Source: Gautieria morchelliformis
Lineage: Eukaryota > Basidiomycota > Agaricomycetes > Gomphales > Gomphaceae
Direction of reading: 5' to 3'
DNA length: 64,000 bases
NCBI GenBank assembly: GCA_015179125.1
Contig: WHVA01000141.1
Location: 1 to 64,000 of the forward strand
The notes beneath the pieces are model-generated. The model worked only from the letters and a program-made list of their open reading frames with translations. It did not search any database and was not told where the DNA came from. Of this stretch, positions 35,769-46,043 are shown piece after piece. The translations under genes were made by a program, and so were the position numbers. Numbering within the stretch: the first letter of the stretch is position 1; each line of letters starts with the position of its first letter.

Positions 35769-36645
35769 GTTGGGTGGACACAAATCCTGAACCTTGTTTA
35801 TGGCATCATCAACTCTGGTCATGAGAGCATTGAGTGTCTCCTCATCCTGCTTTCTGATGCTGAGCAACCCATCCAAAGCATTAAACCTGGTGGCAGGACA
35901 CTTCTGGAGGTGCACAGACTCCAGTTTACGCCACATCTGCACAGGATCCTCCTCCAAGCCCTTGACATGGACTTTCTGAGACGCTTCCAAGGCCAGATAT
36001 ATCTGTCCAGCTGTAATATCCCTGTCCTTCCTCCAGAACTTTAACTCTGCCATTTCTGTGACGCCAGGCTGAGTATATTCCCCCTTGACCAGACTCCAGA
36101 CCTCTTTGGTCATAAGCAATGCACGCATCTCCCCCACCTATGTATTATAATTTCCCTCCCCAAGTTTAGTGACACAGTCACTATCCTTTCCCATGAGGCA
36201 CTTGCAAGACTCAACTAACACTAATAACTGAAAGACGAGCAGTTATGACACTCCCCAACTCACTGGGATGACTAACAGGATATTGTTAGGTGAGATAAAA
36301 GGTGACTCAACAGAGAGAACACCCCCAACAGTTCAAATCTATAACACAGCAGTATCAGAGGTGACACAAGGACCTAAAGTCAAAGGGAAGAAATAGGATC
36401 AAGTAAAGGAATGGCAGAGAAAAGGTGATTTGCTGGCCAGGATTTAATCCAATTGACAAATGAATTGGACCAAATGAAAGAGCACCCTTCACCTAGTCTT
36501 GGGAAAGTTGGGGGCACCTATCAGCGCACCAGGGGAGCCTCAGGGAAGCGAAATTTGCAAAGGTGTTCAGAACAGCAAGATGAGCAAATTTTCAAGATTT
36601 GACCTTTGCAGCCTAACCCTTCAAGCTAATGCCTCAAAGCTTTGA
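35769..36645 (-). pseudogene. gag: Copia A gag N-terminus and leader, deletion derivative
   Basis: Minus strand, 36645-36200 matches the copia A leader (50235-50640), and 36137-35769 matches gag residues from MGEMRALLMTKEVWSLVKGE to KVQDLCPPN. Gag then breaks at the CCACCCAAC sequence and joins the LTR TGTTGAATAG. Everything from mid-gag through pol is deleted. Coding identity to the 50.7-kb copy is high (a few substitutions such as SWR to FWR). 36646 upstream is different DNA. Confidence 0.85.
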
Positions 36646-36679
36646 CCCAAAGTTTAGGTTCAAGGAACCCATATTCCAG

Positions 36680-37891
36680 GCTTGGCAGGTTAGGTCAAGT
36701 GAAAGTGAGTCACAATCTTGGCTGTATGGCTGAGCTTGGTCATAAGTACCCATGATGTTTCTTCATTGGTACCTTCATAACCAGCCCAACAGACAAGATA
36801 CAGGATGTTACATTAAGGTCTACGGTGCCAGTCAATCTTTGAGTCTAAGATCTTAGAAATCTTATCCTTGGTCTTGGCATCAATCTCAACTAGAGGTGTT
36901 GGAGACTGAACCCAGTTTGGGATTGTATTTGAGATTGTGGGTTTGAGCATAGAGACTTGGAAGACCGGGTGGGCTGCCCAAAGGCTGTCTGGAAGCCAAA
37001 GGATATAAGCTCAGGATTTGGCCTGGCTATAAAATCTCAAAGGGGCCAAGGTGCTTGTCAGCTAACTTCTTCAAGGCCGGATTGTCTGAAAAAACTGTGC
37101 TTTTACAAACACGGAGGATCCAATCACAAACTTGGGAGCAGGAGCACGATGTGCATCAGCTGAGACCTGATACTGAAATTGAGCAAGTTTAATTTGCTCT
37201 TTTAGAGTAGCATATAACTGGTCAAGGTCAACTGTAAAGTCTTGGGCCCAGGAGGAAGTGAGGTGCTGTTTGGGGTGAAGCATAAGGTTTGAGTTGTAGC
37301 CCTTGTTGGTGAAATGCCAGTAGTTGCACTTGGAGCATTGTTATATGCAAACTTGGCAAGTGGTAGCAACTTGGACCAATTGTCCTGTTAATAGTTCCAG
37401 TACACATGAAGATACTGTTCCAGAGTTTGATTTACACATTTGGTTTGACCATCGCCTTCAGGATGATAACTTGAGGTGAAATCTAGTTTTATATCAAAAG
37501 CTTTCCCTAGGGAATGGAAAAGTGTGAAAGGAATTCCAATCCTCGGTCCGATGTCACATGGCTAGGGACACTGTGCTTCAAGAATACGTGCACAACAAAC
37601 AGGCAGGCGAGGTCTGCAGTGTCATACATTGGAATGAAAATGCTCTGCTTGGTTAAGTGGCAAACTACTACAAAGATTGCAGTGAATCTTGAAGATGCCA
37701 GAAACTGGTCAATGAAATCCATAGAGATGGAATTCCAAGGTTGCTTGGGTATCAGGGGCTGGCTTGGCTTCAACTTTGTAGGTTGCACCCATTACAGTGC
37801 TCCGCTCTAATTTTGGGAAATGGACTCGAGAACAGATTCAGCTTCAACCCAAGGTGTGGAAACAAAATCAGACAGAGGAAGGTACAAGGAT
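36680..37891 (-). pseudogene. pol: Ty3 chromovirus D remnant (integrase core and C-terminus, chromodomain)
   Basis: Minus strand: integrase core 37788-37507 (PKQPWNSISMDFIDQF, SHVTSDRGLEF), a GDGQTK-like block near 37455-37435, and the C-terminal integrase 37283-37071 (VSADAHRAPAPKF, VFVKAQFFQT). A chromodomain lies at about 36830-36740 (YLVCWAGYEGTNEETSWV), close to that of chromovirus A, so the two belong to the same broad clade. Stops and frameshifts throughout. The upstream edge is at the target site of the solo LTR 37897-38167. Confidence 0.85.
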
Positions 37892-37896
37892 CTAAG

Positions 37897-38167
37897 TGTT
37901 GAATGGTGATATTAGAAGCCCTATCCATTCTACATTTCCTCTAATTTTCTTGGTATTTTTCTCTCCAGCAGTTACTGACTTCTTGTTGACTCTTTCCTTT
38001 GTATCTGCACTTTTGGGCATGCTTACATAAGCCAACCAGCTAACAGCTGGGGAGTGTGGGAGAGTGCCCCTTATCTTGTGCACTCACCACACATCCCCAG
38101 ACCTGCTAGGGTGTTTGTTAGGCTTATCAGGCTTGTTTTAAGGCTCCTATAACTTGGCTTTTTTACA
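37897..38167 (+). mobile_element. Solo LTR of copia A, 271 bp, target duplication CTAAG
   Basis: Starts TGTTGAATGG and ends TTTTTTACA, flanked by CTAAG at 37892-37896 and 38168-38172. This clean duplication proves that the roughly 270-bp repeat behaves as an LTR with TG...CA ends. Confidence 0.92.
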
Positions 38168-38300
38168 CTAAGTCAATATCAGAACTGAGGATTTAGCGTA
38201 CATGATAGGGAGTTTATATACTGCCAGCAAAGTAACTTCCCACGACGACATGGAAGCGGGTCAGTTGCAAAAATACCAAATGAATCATTATAAAAGGAAA

Positions 38301-38624
38301 TTAGATGCAGAATCTCCGTGTTATAAGTTTGATCAGATCCTGATGCCCATCAATGGTGGTTGGTTTGGACGATGTGCACATTGTCGATGACAACTTCAAG
38401 TCTTGTGAGATGCAGGTCAATGCCTGCTCAATAGCGTTGAAGCGCTGGGCAATGGCATGAAAACATTGGTCAATGGCATGGTCTATCCCATCAAAGCATT
38501 GGCTGATGGCATGTTCAATCATGCCAAAGTGGTGGTCAATCCCATTAAAATGTTGGTCAATCCCGTTGAAACGGAGGTCCATGGCAACTGCATTGTTTTC
38601 AACAGCAAGACAGAGCTGATTCAA
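38301..38624 (-). CDS. Small unidentified ORF with heptad repeat (FxxIDxx)
   Basis: 107 codons on the minus strand. Residues about 17-70 are built on a seven-residue pattern (RFNGIDQ, HFNGIDH, HFGMIEH, CFDGIDH, CFHAIAQ, RFNAIEQ), encoded by 21-nt-type DNA repeats (GTTGGTCAATCCC variants). This predicts a coiled coil. Similar heptad stretches occur in N-termini of basidiomycete retrotransposon Gag proteins (general knowledge), so it may be a gag fragment. It lies between two oppositely oriented copia A LTRs. No family recognised; may not be a real gene. Confidence 0.35.
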   Translation of the reverse strand: MNQLCLAVENNAVAMDLRFNGIDQHFNGIDHHFGMIEHAISQCFDGIDHAIDQCFHAIAQRFNAIEQALTCISQDLKLSSTMCTSSKPTTIDGHQDLIKLITRRFCI

Positions 38625-38709
38625 TAGGGTAACGGTGTCAGCATTGCTGCCTTAAGGAAATTGCAATGTAGAATCTGTTGCATGAACAGTTATTAGAAAC
38701 ATTAAACAT

Positions 38710-39304
38710 TGTAAAAAAGCGAAGTTATAGGAGCTTTAAAACAAGCCTGATAAGCCTAACAAACATCCTCGCAGGTCTGGGGATGTATGGTAAGTGCACA
38801 AGATCAGATTATACAGCTAGAAATATCATACCTCGGAATGTGTGGTGAGTGCACAAGATAAGGGGCACTCTCCCACACTCCCCAGCTGTCAGCTGGCGCG
38901 TTTTGGCTTATGTAATCATGTCAAAAAGTGCAGATACAAAGGAAAGAGTCAACAAGAAGTCAGTAACTACTGGAGAGAAAAATACCAAGAAAATTAGAGG
39001 AAATGTAGAATGGATAGGGCTTCTAATATCACCATTCAACACTCCCACCTGATAATAGAGCTCTGCATTCCTACACCTCACAGCCTTTCAAGGAACGCCG
39101 CCTCAATCACTTCTAGCTCCTCTAAGGTCCTCATCTGCAGCATCTCAAACCGCTCCTCTTCTAAAACTCCCAAGTCTATGGCAGGAGTCACCTCTTCTAC
39201 CTTTGGCATATCAGTCTTCATCCACCGTCACAAAATCCCTGTAACATGGCATGCCACCGATCTTTAATGTGAACTTGTGGTATAAGTGGCGTAAATGATG
39301 TATG
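38710..39304 (-). mobile_element. Copia A 3' end fragment with its LTR (copy d)
   Basis: LTR 38710-39041 (TGTAAAAAAG on plus to CATTCAACA), then internal 3' sequence 39042-39304 starting with the CTCCCACCT polypurine complement. It matches 48923-49190 and 60088-60350. It includes the C-terminal part of the accessory ORF, here decayed. The LTR has the 54-bp-type internal duplication (GTGGTGAGTGCACAAGAT appearing twice in variant form). It ends where the AT-rich repeat begins at 39305. Confidence 0.85.
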
Positions 39305-39830
39305 ACAGTCTGCTGCTCCCCCAGGAAAGGGTGTATACCCTATTGGCTAAACATCAATAGTTATATATCTTTGTACTATACATACATATTATTTTAAACA
39401 TATCTTCTAATCAGATTTATCAACCATATATAATAATATAGTACAGTTATTGTCCATACTTGCTTCTACGTTCTGTCATTATACATCTAACAACCTTCAT
39501 ATATACTTCTAACATATACTTATATGGTTCATACTTGCCTCTACATTCTATCATCATACATGTAACAAACTTCATATATACTTCTAATATATAGTCATCC
39601 AAATCCTATCTGAAATTGCTCTGTTATCTCAATACACACTATGCTTTAGGACATACAACCATATTTTTAAAATATCAGAATATTCAAAAAAATTTAGGAT
39701 ATCTGTGATATACAAGTTGCTCAAAATGATGGACTACGAATTCGGTTTGGGTTGATATTTTCAAAGATATCTAATATATCCTAGAAAAATGTACATTGTT
39801 GTCAATCTGAACATCCTTCCTTGAGTTAGA
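39305..39830 (-). repeat. AT-rich dispersed repeat, copy 3 (longest)
   Basis: Inverted relative to the copies at 24640 and 31566, and the only one containing both of their ends (CTGCTGCTCCC side and the AACATCCTTCCTTGAG side). It has about 70-bp subunits (CATACTTGC ... TTCATATATACTTCTAA) at least twice. Non-coding. Confidence 0.75.
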
Positions 39831-39959
39831 TTTATGCTCCTGGAGATTCTATGGCTAGCAGACGTTCTTGACCTACCTGAGCCCCTGGTCACCTCCGGGT
39901 CAGGCTATAGGGCCTCTCAAATAGAGGCTCTGCCTGTCTCCACCGATGCTCTAGTTATA

Positions 39960-41640
39960 CGCTGATTCACTTGCCACATTTACAGCATCCTACAACAATG
40001 TCATTGGTTTCATTGATTGCACCATTCACAAGACATATAGCCTAAAATATTCCAAAACATTGAAAACATTGCTTATACTGGCTACAAGAAACATCACAGC
40101 TACAAATTCTAGGCCATGGCCCTTTCAAACAGCTTGATTGGCCACCTGGCCGGTCCATGTATGGTGCCTGCAAACAACAACTCAGTCCTAGCCAAGTCAG
40201 GGCTCATAGACATGATGCCCATATATGCGATCCCTGATGACCTCTCATTTAGGATTGGTTTGGTCTAGGATATCTGCAGCACACTCCATATGTGGCTTCA
40301 TAGTATGTATATGCTATTTATGTGTGTGTGATACCAGCCACACAGGTGCTGGCAACACATGACTCCCTCCTGTCCACCATCATGGTTGCTGCACTCAAAG
40401 CCCTAAATGTGAACGGTAGGTTCATTGACGTCTACCAGCATGCAATTCAACTAACATTCCAACCAGCCAATATGATAACAATCTTTTTGTTCATGCTCTC
40501 AATTACTCACGTAATATATGACCAGAGCTTATATGCACGGAGCTGTGTACTACACGGTTCCGTGCATGTAAGCTCTGGTATATTATGAGAACAGACAAAA
40601 GATATGGTTTATTTCTTGTACTTACTACTCCTTTACTGACAAACCAAACAGACAGCAAATTATGAAACTACATGCCTCTGTCAAACAAATCAGTCGGGAT
40701 GTTGACATTGTAAGGCAGCGGATGCCGGAATGAAGTGAAGTGAACATCAAGACCCTCCTGTATGGCACAGTCAACCATATTACCATCGAGAATGGCATAT
40801 ATGCATTTCCTAGAGGTGGTAGCAAGGCAGCATAATAGGCGGCAGCCTTTCTCAACCCTGGGCGTACTAGACAGTACTGTGTTTAGCATTCCTAAACATG
40901 TGAAGCATAGTGGTCCAACACAGTATAGGGTAGAGGAACTTGGGAGAGCCTTCTTTACTGCTCAAACCTGCAGCTTGATGATTTGAAGAGGATTGTAGTG
41001 GAATGCTTAGTGGAGTTATTGGGACCGATGCAGCAAGCCCTCTGGCAGAGTGAGAAGTGGCAGAATGTAGCTGGACTGTTGTATCCACCCAAGGTTTGTT
41101 CGCACTATATACTCTCCTAGCTTAGGTGTCAACTGGAACTTGAGCAGGCAGTCAATTTGGTGCAGCCGTTGAACCCTGGGGCCCTCCCACCGCCGACTAA
41201 GGGGTGTTGGCAGTTGTCATTGTTGGAATTGTTACTATCTCAAGGATTGAGGCAACCATGCTTATTAATGTTGTTGACTATCCATTTTTTATTTTTTATA
41301 ATATTTTGGAATGGTGTTTTTTTTTTCAGATATATAGGGATTCTGCATATGGTGTGCCAGCTCACATCCTCAGCCTCTATGCACGCGTTGGTGCGCTGTC
41401 CTATGATGGACATGTGTGGATGTGTTGGATCAATGCGATGGGTGGCATTCAGATCTCTGTGGAGCATACCTTTGGATGTGTGCTCCAGGATTGGCCATAC
41501 CTGAATGCCTGGTGAAAGCACCAGATACTCAGGAATGCCATCAGGAAGCTGGTATACTGCTCACCAATGCATATGAACCTTACCTTGGAGTGATATGACT
41601 GCCTGCCACCAAGTTTGGAGGAGTATTTTCACAATGCAGA
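39960..41640 (+). pseudogene. PIF/Harbinger-type DDE transposase remnant
   Basis: Plus strand, several frames. About 40005-40040 reads VIGFIDCTIHKT, the first catalytic Asp block. Next comes YKKHHSYKFxAMALxNxLIGHLAGP near 40080-40160. Then, after about 1.1 kb of decayed sequence, RDSAYGVPAHILSLYARVGALSYD at about 41339-41410 (second Asp block, GDSAYG in relatives) and GGIQISVEHTFGCVLQDWPYL at about 41440-41505 (the Glu block). These are the three DDE landmarks of HARBI1-like nucleases. Stops, a 59-bp hairpin (40521) and an unexplained middle segment (about 40260-41200) break the gene. Terminal repeats not identified. Confidence 0.75.
40521..40579. repeat. Hairpin with 29-bp arms inside the Harbinger remnant
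   Basis: Arms 40521-40549 and 40551-40579 pair at 26 of 29 positions around a single central base (ACCAGAGCTTA...GTGTA / TACAC...AAGCTCTGGT). It lies in the unaligned middle of the transposase remnant and may be an inserted miniature inverted-repeat element. Confidence 0.8.
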
Positions 41641-41856
41641 GGAGCATAGTGATTAATTCAAGCTTTGTTATTTCCTATGCTGTATCATGACTGTGTCATA
41701 CATGTTTGAAGTCTCTTGCCAGAATATGAATATGAAATATGTAGCATTGTAATTTTGTTATACATGTTCCAAGTCTCTTGCCAGAATATGTAAATGAAAA
41801 ACAATTAAATTATTCTTTTGAGCTATTATAACGCAAGATATCAGTGACTAAAGAAT

Positions 41857-42171
41857 TTAGATACAGTTGGCCATAGAGTTCAGCATGCTTAGCAGGTCAT
41901 CGTGCTGCTTCAGGTGTGCATCCCCAATCTCTTTTGCAAGAGTGAACATATGGTCCTGATGCATCTTTGTTTTGTCACGGAAATATTTTGTGATAAGTGA
42001 CTCTTGAGATACACTGTGTGAAAGACAACATGACCTTTTTCCAATGCTCCTTCCTTCATCTGGGACAGTAGATATATCTGTGTTCTCCTTGTCAGAACTG
42101 TTGCTTTCTTCGAGAATGTCCTTGTTGACATATTTTAGTGCATGGCCAGTTGTAGGGGAATGGCTGTGCAA
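41857..42171 (-). CDS. Unidentified 104-codon ORF next to the Harbinger remnant
   Basis: Starts MHSHSPTTGHALKYVN and has a Ser/Glu/Asp-rich middle and an amphipathic C-terminus (TLAKEIGDAHLKQHDDLLSMLNSMANCI). Harbinger elements usually carry a second, DNA-binding gene. The C-terminal style (HxxHxxLLxMLN) would suit the end of such a protein, but there is no Myb-like motif here, so this is only a suggestion. ATG start at 42171. Confidence 0.35.
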   Translation of the reverse strand: MHSHSPTTGHALKYVNKDILEESNSSDKENTDISTVPDEGRSIGKRSCCLSHSVSQESLITKYFRDKTKMHQDHMFTLAKEIGDAHLKQHDDLLSMLNSMANCI

Positions 42172-42181
42172 CCAGCCAAGG

Positions 42182-42360
42182 AAGGCTGTTCAACCAGCCC
42201 TAGTTCTTTTCTAATATCTTGACAAACATGTAAAACCACCCCTGGAGAATTAACAGTCATTGTATGCTATTGATAAAACTGGAGAAACCCTATTCGAATA
42301 TTCCTCTATTTTTCTATTATTTTTCCCTATTTTTCCGAGGCTTCAGTGACCCAAACTGCC
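42182..42360 (-). repeat. Dispersed repeat, second copy (inverted relative to 10755-10942)
   Basis: See 10755-10942. This copy has a short duplication of GCAACCAGCC/TCAACCAGCC at its start (42168-42205) and ends at TTTTTCCGAGGCTTCAGTG, where an LTR D-like fragment begins. Confidence 0.75.
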
Positions 42361-42646
42361 TTATTAGCCACTTAGCCTAACCCGCTGAGTGAAACTCTAC
42401 AGAGTGAGGTTGGCAATCAATTTTCTTGTCAATTAGCATTCCAATCCGAGACAAGCTGTTCAGTTGATTTTCCTGGATTTGGTCATGCTTGGCTCTAAAG
42501 ATTGCCAGTACATCATCAATATAGAATAAAAGTCCTTTGCTTTTCCATTTGTTAACTGTTGCTTACCTGAGCATGTCCATAAAGCATAGGGAGGACCGAC
42601 AGGACTTCCCATAGTATTCTATTTTGTTGCCTTTTGACAGAGCCAT
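42361..42646 (-). other. LTR D-like fragment plus possible RT scrap
   Basis: 42361-42480 matches 45466-45590 of LTR D (TTAGCCACTT ... GATTTTCCTG). The remainder, read on the minus strand, gives MGSPVGPPYAL near 42612-42580 and LLFYIDDVLAIF near 42535-42500 in different frames, resembling RT motifs B and C. With no longer alignment possible by eye, this stays tentative. Confidence 0.35.
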
Positions 42647-42651
42647 TAAAT

Positions 42652-42924
42652 TGTAGAAAAGTGAACTTATAGGAGCCTTAAAACAAGCCTGGTAAGCCTA
42701 ACAAACACCCAGGTCTGGGGATGTGTGGTGAGTGTACAAGATAAGGGGCACTCTCCCACACTCCCCAGCTGTTAGCTGGTGCCTTCTGGCTTATGTAATC
42801 AGCCCTAAAAGTGCAAATACACAGTAAAGAGTCAACAAGAAGTCAGTAACTACTGGAGAGAAAAATACCAAGGAAATTAGAGGAAATGTAGAATGGATAG
42901 GGCTTCTAATATCACCATTCAACA
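42652..42924 (-). mobile_element. Solo LTR of copia A, 273 bp, target duplication TAAAT
   Basis: Plus-strand reading TGTAGAAAAGTG to CATTCAACA, flanked by TAAAT at 42647-42651 and 42925-42929. Second clean solo LTR of this family. Confidence 0.92.
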
Positions 42925-43473
42925 TAAATGTCATATATCCTGTGGTTAGGACTAGATGTAAGCCTTTGAGTAGAAATTCTCTTTTGGCATGACATTCACA
43001 GTTGATTTCTCTAAGAAAGGTCTGCATAACAAATATTCCTGTCTGTTATGGTACAATCCTTCGTAAGGCTGACCAAGCTCGGGAGCGAAACCCGAGGTAA
43101 GGTCTGTGTAGGAACCAGCTTTCTAGTTTAAAAATCTAAAAAAGCATTAAAAAGTCTGTAAAAACCTTTTTCCCATCTTAATATCAGCCAATACATGCAG
43201 CTTTGATGGGAAACTGTCTTTAGAATATTCCTTGAATTTTCTTGCATTTTTTCGCCAATTGTCCTGACCTCCTTGGCTCAAAACTGCTTTATTGTGTTTG
43301 ACAAAGGCTATGAACCCATGAGAGTCCATAACTTTGCCATCAGCGCTCAATTTCAAACTCTGACCGGAGCGATCCTCAAACGCGCTAATTCAAAGCCACA
43401 CGTCCTCAAACACCCACAACTGTTAGCAACTAGGGGCTATGGCAGGGAAGGTTCGGTAGAGTTCTTAGAAAGC

Positions 43474-43629
43474 TAGAATCAAATATACTCTCTCAGTGAA
43501 TTTATTGTCACTGATGTATTAATACAATACCTAGAATCAAATATACTACATGATTTTCAGTCAACATGCTATGTAAATATGAAAGATACTACTCGCCTCT
43601 CTCAGTGAATTTATTGTCACTGAGAGAGG
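43474..43629. repeat. Hairpin with 13-bp perfect stem, plus an upstream partial copy
   Basis: 43596-43608 (CCTCTCTCAGTGA) pairs perfectly with 43617-43629 around the loop ATTTATTG. The sequence CTCTCAGTGAATTTATTGTCACTGA also occurs at about 43489-43514, and AGAATCAAATATACT occurs at about 43476 and 43532, so a short unit was duplicated. It sits within the insert of the first 43-44 kb unit. Confidence 0.75.
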
Positions 43630-44176
43630 AGTGTAATCCTGTCTCAGAAGGCATATACTTGCACCCGGCCCTTTAGCGCCCAAGGGCTCGCGCGTCGAAG
43701 TCATTTCAAACTCCGCTGGGTGCAGCCGCCTATGAAAATAGAAATAACAGAATGGAATGGAGAGATAGGGAGTGACTAGAAAATTTCGAAAATAAGCAGA
43801 GAAGTGGATCCATAGTACAAGAACAGTATGAGAAAATATTGAAACATCACACAATAAATTGAATATATTATGCTTGATTTTGGTGCAGGAGCATAAATGC
43901 ACCCAACAACAACTCCAACACTTTGGCTCTTTCAATCTCAGTCAGTGAGATTGGGAATATCCGGTGCAGCTTACACAAGCCTGTACACTTAAATATAGTT
44001 CAAACCCAGCAGACACATGACCTGCTTCATAGCAACCATGGCTGTGTAAGGCTGTGTGCAAGACTGCCCAATGATATGCAGGGCCAAAACTAGGGTGTAT
44101 ATTCAATCAATCCTATTGGACAATGAGCCTCCAAGCTCAGTGCTGCAACCCCTGAAATAGGACCCTTGATGTCATA

Positions 44177-44250
44177 GGGCTGTGCAGGGCTGTGCAGGGC
44201 TATGCAAGGCTATGCAGGGCTGTGTAAGGCTATGCTGGGCAGTGCGAATC
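44177..44250 (+). repeat. Tandem decamer array GGCTGTGCAG, copy 1
   Basis: About seven imperfect 10-bp units (GGCTGTGCAG, GGCTATGCAA, GGCTGTGTAA). The counterpart in the duplicated unit is at 45090-45160. Confidence 0.8.
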
Positions 44251-45089
44251 AGGGAAGGTGATTGGCTAGCTATTCTTAATTTCCTTGCACAAACACACCA
44301 CTATAGTTACAAGGGTGTGTTTTCTAATAAATGGGCTTTTAACTATGATGGATTGGGGCTGCTTAAGGTATATCTCGACTGCGGCCTTGTGGGTCCTGCG
44401 TATCGAGTGGACGCTCGGGGTCGGAAGCAATGGGAGTGAGTGACAGGGTCGTAGTGTACAAATGTCCCTGTGGTATGTGCCGCCTTTAACCAGGATCGGC
44501 TGTGAGTACTACGGAGGGTGTGTGGGAACCGTTGCTAATGAAAAGCCTCGCGAAAAAAAGGATTAAAATCGCTTTAAAACCCTGTTTTCCCAGCTGATAG
44601 TAGCTAATACACGTGGCTATTGTTGGGAGAACTCTATTCAAATATTCCTTGAATTTCCTCTTATTTTTTCGCCATTTAACTTGGCTTCCCTGGCTCAAAA
44701 ACTCCTTATCCTGTCAGGCAGAGTTATGAACCCACACATGTCCACAACTCTGCCACAGCCGCTCAGTTTCAAACTCCGACCGGAGTTTCCCACGAACCGT
44801 AAACTTGGAGTTGCAGGCACTCAAGCACCTATAACCCCGGTACCTTGGCTCACTCAAACTCAGCCACTGAGACTGAATGTGCCCTCTACCGCTTACACAA
44901 GCCTGTGCAATTCAAACCCAGCTGGCACATGACTTGCATCATAGCAACCATGGCTGTGCAAGGCTGCGCACAAAGTCACACAAAGATGTACAAAGCCAAA
45001 ACTAGGGTGCAGGTTTGATAAAGCCTATTGGATGAAGGATCCTCCAAACGCAACGCTACGACACCAAATAGGCCCCTTGATGTCATAGC

Positions 45090-45160
45090 GGCTGTGTAGG
45101 GCTGTGCAGGGCAGTGCAAGGCTGTGAAAGGCTGTGTAAGGCTGTGCAAACCAGGGAAGG
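45090..45160 (+). repeat. Tandem decamer array GGCTGTGCAG, copy 2
   Basis: Imperfect 10-bp units as at 44177-44250, with different variant order, so both arrays have evolved separately since the duplication. Confidence 0.8.
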
Positions 45161-45217
45161 TGATTGGCTATCTATTTCCAATTTCTTTGCACAAACACGC
45201 CGCAATAGTTACGAGGG

Positions 45218-45974
45218 TGTGTTTCAGCAGTGCAAATATTTACTTATGACATCACTCACCTAATAGATAGAAGAACCCCATTTTACGTAATCCTGTGTAT
45301 TTTACAATATAAAAGGAGGCCATTCTGACCTCCTTGAATCATCCATTCAAGCAATCTACCCATCTTCTATCCTACACGTGACCTCGTGTGACTTGCATCT
45401 TACTAAGCTGCTAATCCCAGCTAGGGTTATTCACTTACTTTAGTGTCTAATTCCTTGTTAAGTAGTTACTTTACTGCTTAGCCACTTGGACTAATCCTCC
45501 GGGTGTAATTCTACAGAGTGAGTCTGTCAATTGAAAGTCTTGCCATTCGCACTCCAATACCTGAGACGACCTAGTCAGTCGATTTTCCTGATTAGAGACT
45601 TTCACAAGTCGCTTTGTTCACAAAACTCGTCCCTCGTTTTATTGCTGTGCGCTGGTAGATTATCAGGGCAGTCCATTTATAAACTCGCCTGCTAAGTACA
45701 TTCCTTTATATTTTGGAATACGCTTGGACCCCGATAGTGTCCTTGAACCTACATTCTTTTAGTTTATTGTTCAGTGCTGCTAAGAAACGTATTGCCTTCC
45801 ATCCGTATTAACTTGGACTAGTTTTTACGCGGATTGCAACCAAGGTACAAATATTAAATTATTTCCAGAGTTGTGCTGCAGCATTGTTTAATATTCTTTG
45901 AGTCTCGTAAACGACACGTTCTGATAGATTGAAGTGTTAGCAATAACACCAAAGTCTTGAAGGGTTCCAAAACA
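45218..45974 (+). mobile_element. LTR D, 757 bp, probable target duplication GAGGG
   Basis: Starts TGTGTTTCAG, ends GGTTCCAAAACA, flanked by GAGGG at 45213-45217 and 45975-45979. The promoter CAATATAAAAGGAGG lies near 45308. The last 13 bases match the end of LTR C, so both may use a similar primer-side arrangement. Caution: the paralogous site near 44310 also reads GGGTGTGTTT, so the left border could be a few bases off. Confidence 0.75.
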
Positions 45975-46043
45975 GAGGGACTCAGACAATGGAGAGCGCG
46001 TGGATGTGGGGTGAGAGAACAGGAATGGGTCGTGGGGTGAGTG

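Larger units (their letters stand above)
43140..45217 (+). repeat. Old direct duplication, two diverged units (43140-44340 and 44545-45217)
   Basis: Both units share, in order, an AAAAAG...TTTTTCCCA block, ATATTCCTTGAATTT, TTTTTTCGCCA, CCGGAG, AACCCAGC, ATAGCAACCATGGCTGTG, AAAACTAGGGTG, CTTGATGTCATAG, a GGCTGTGCAG array and a final CACAAACAC...GTTAC segment. The first unit carries an extra insert at about 43450-43930. No coding. Unit length about 0.7 kb without the insert. Confidence 0.7.

Noticed and set aside
44177-44250. Telomere-like repeat
   Set aside because: The unit GGCTGTGCAG is ten bases and internal, unlike the TTAGGG-type repeats of fungi.
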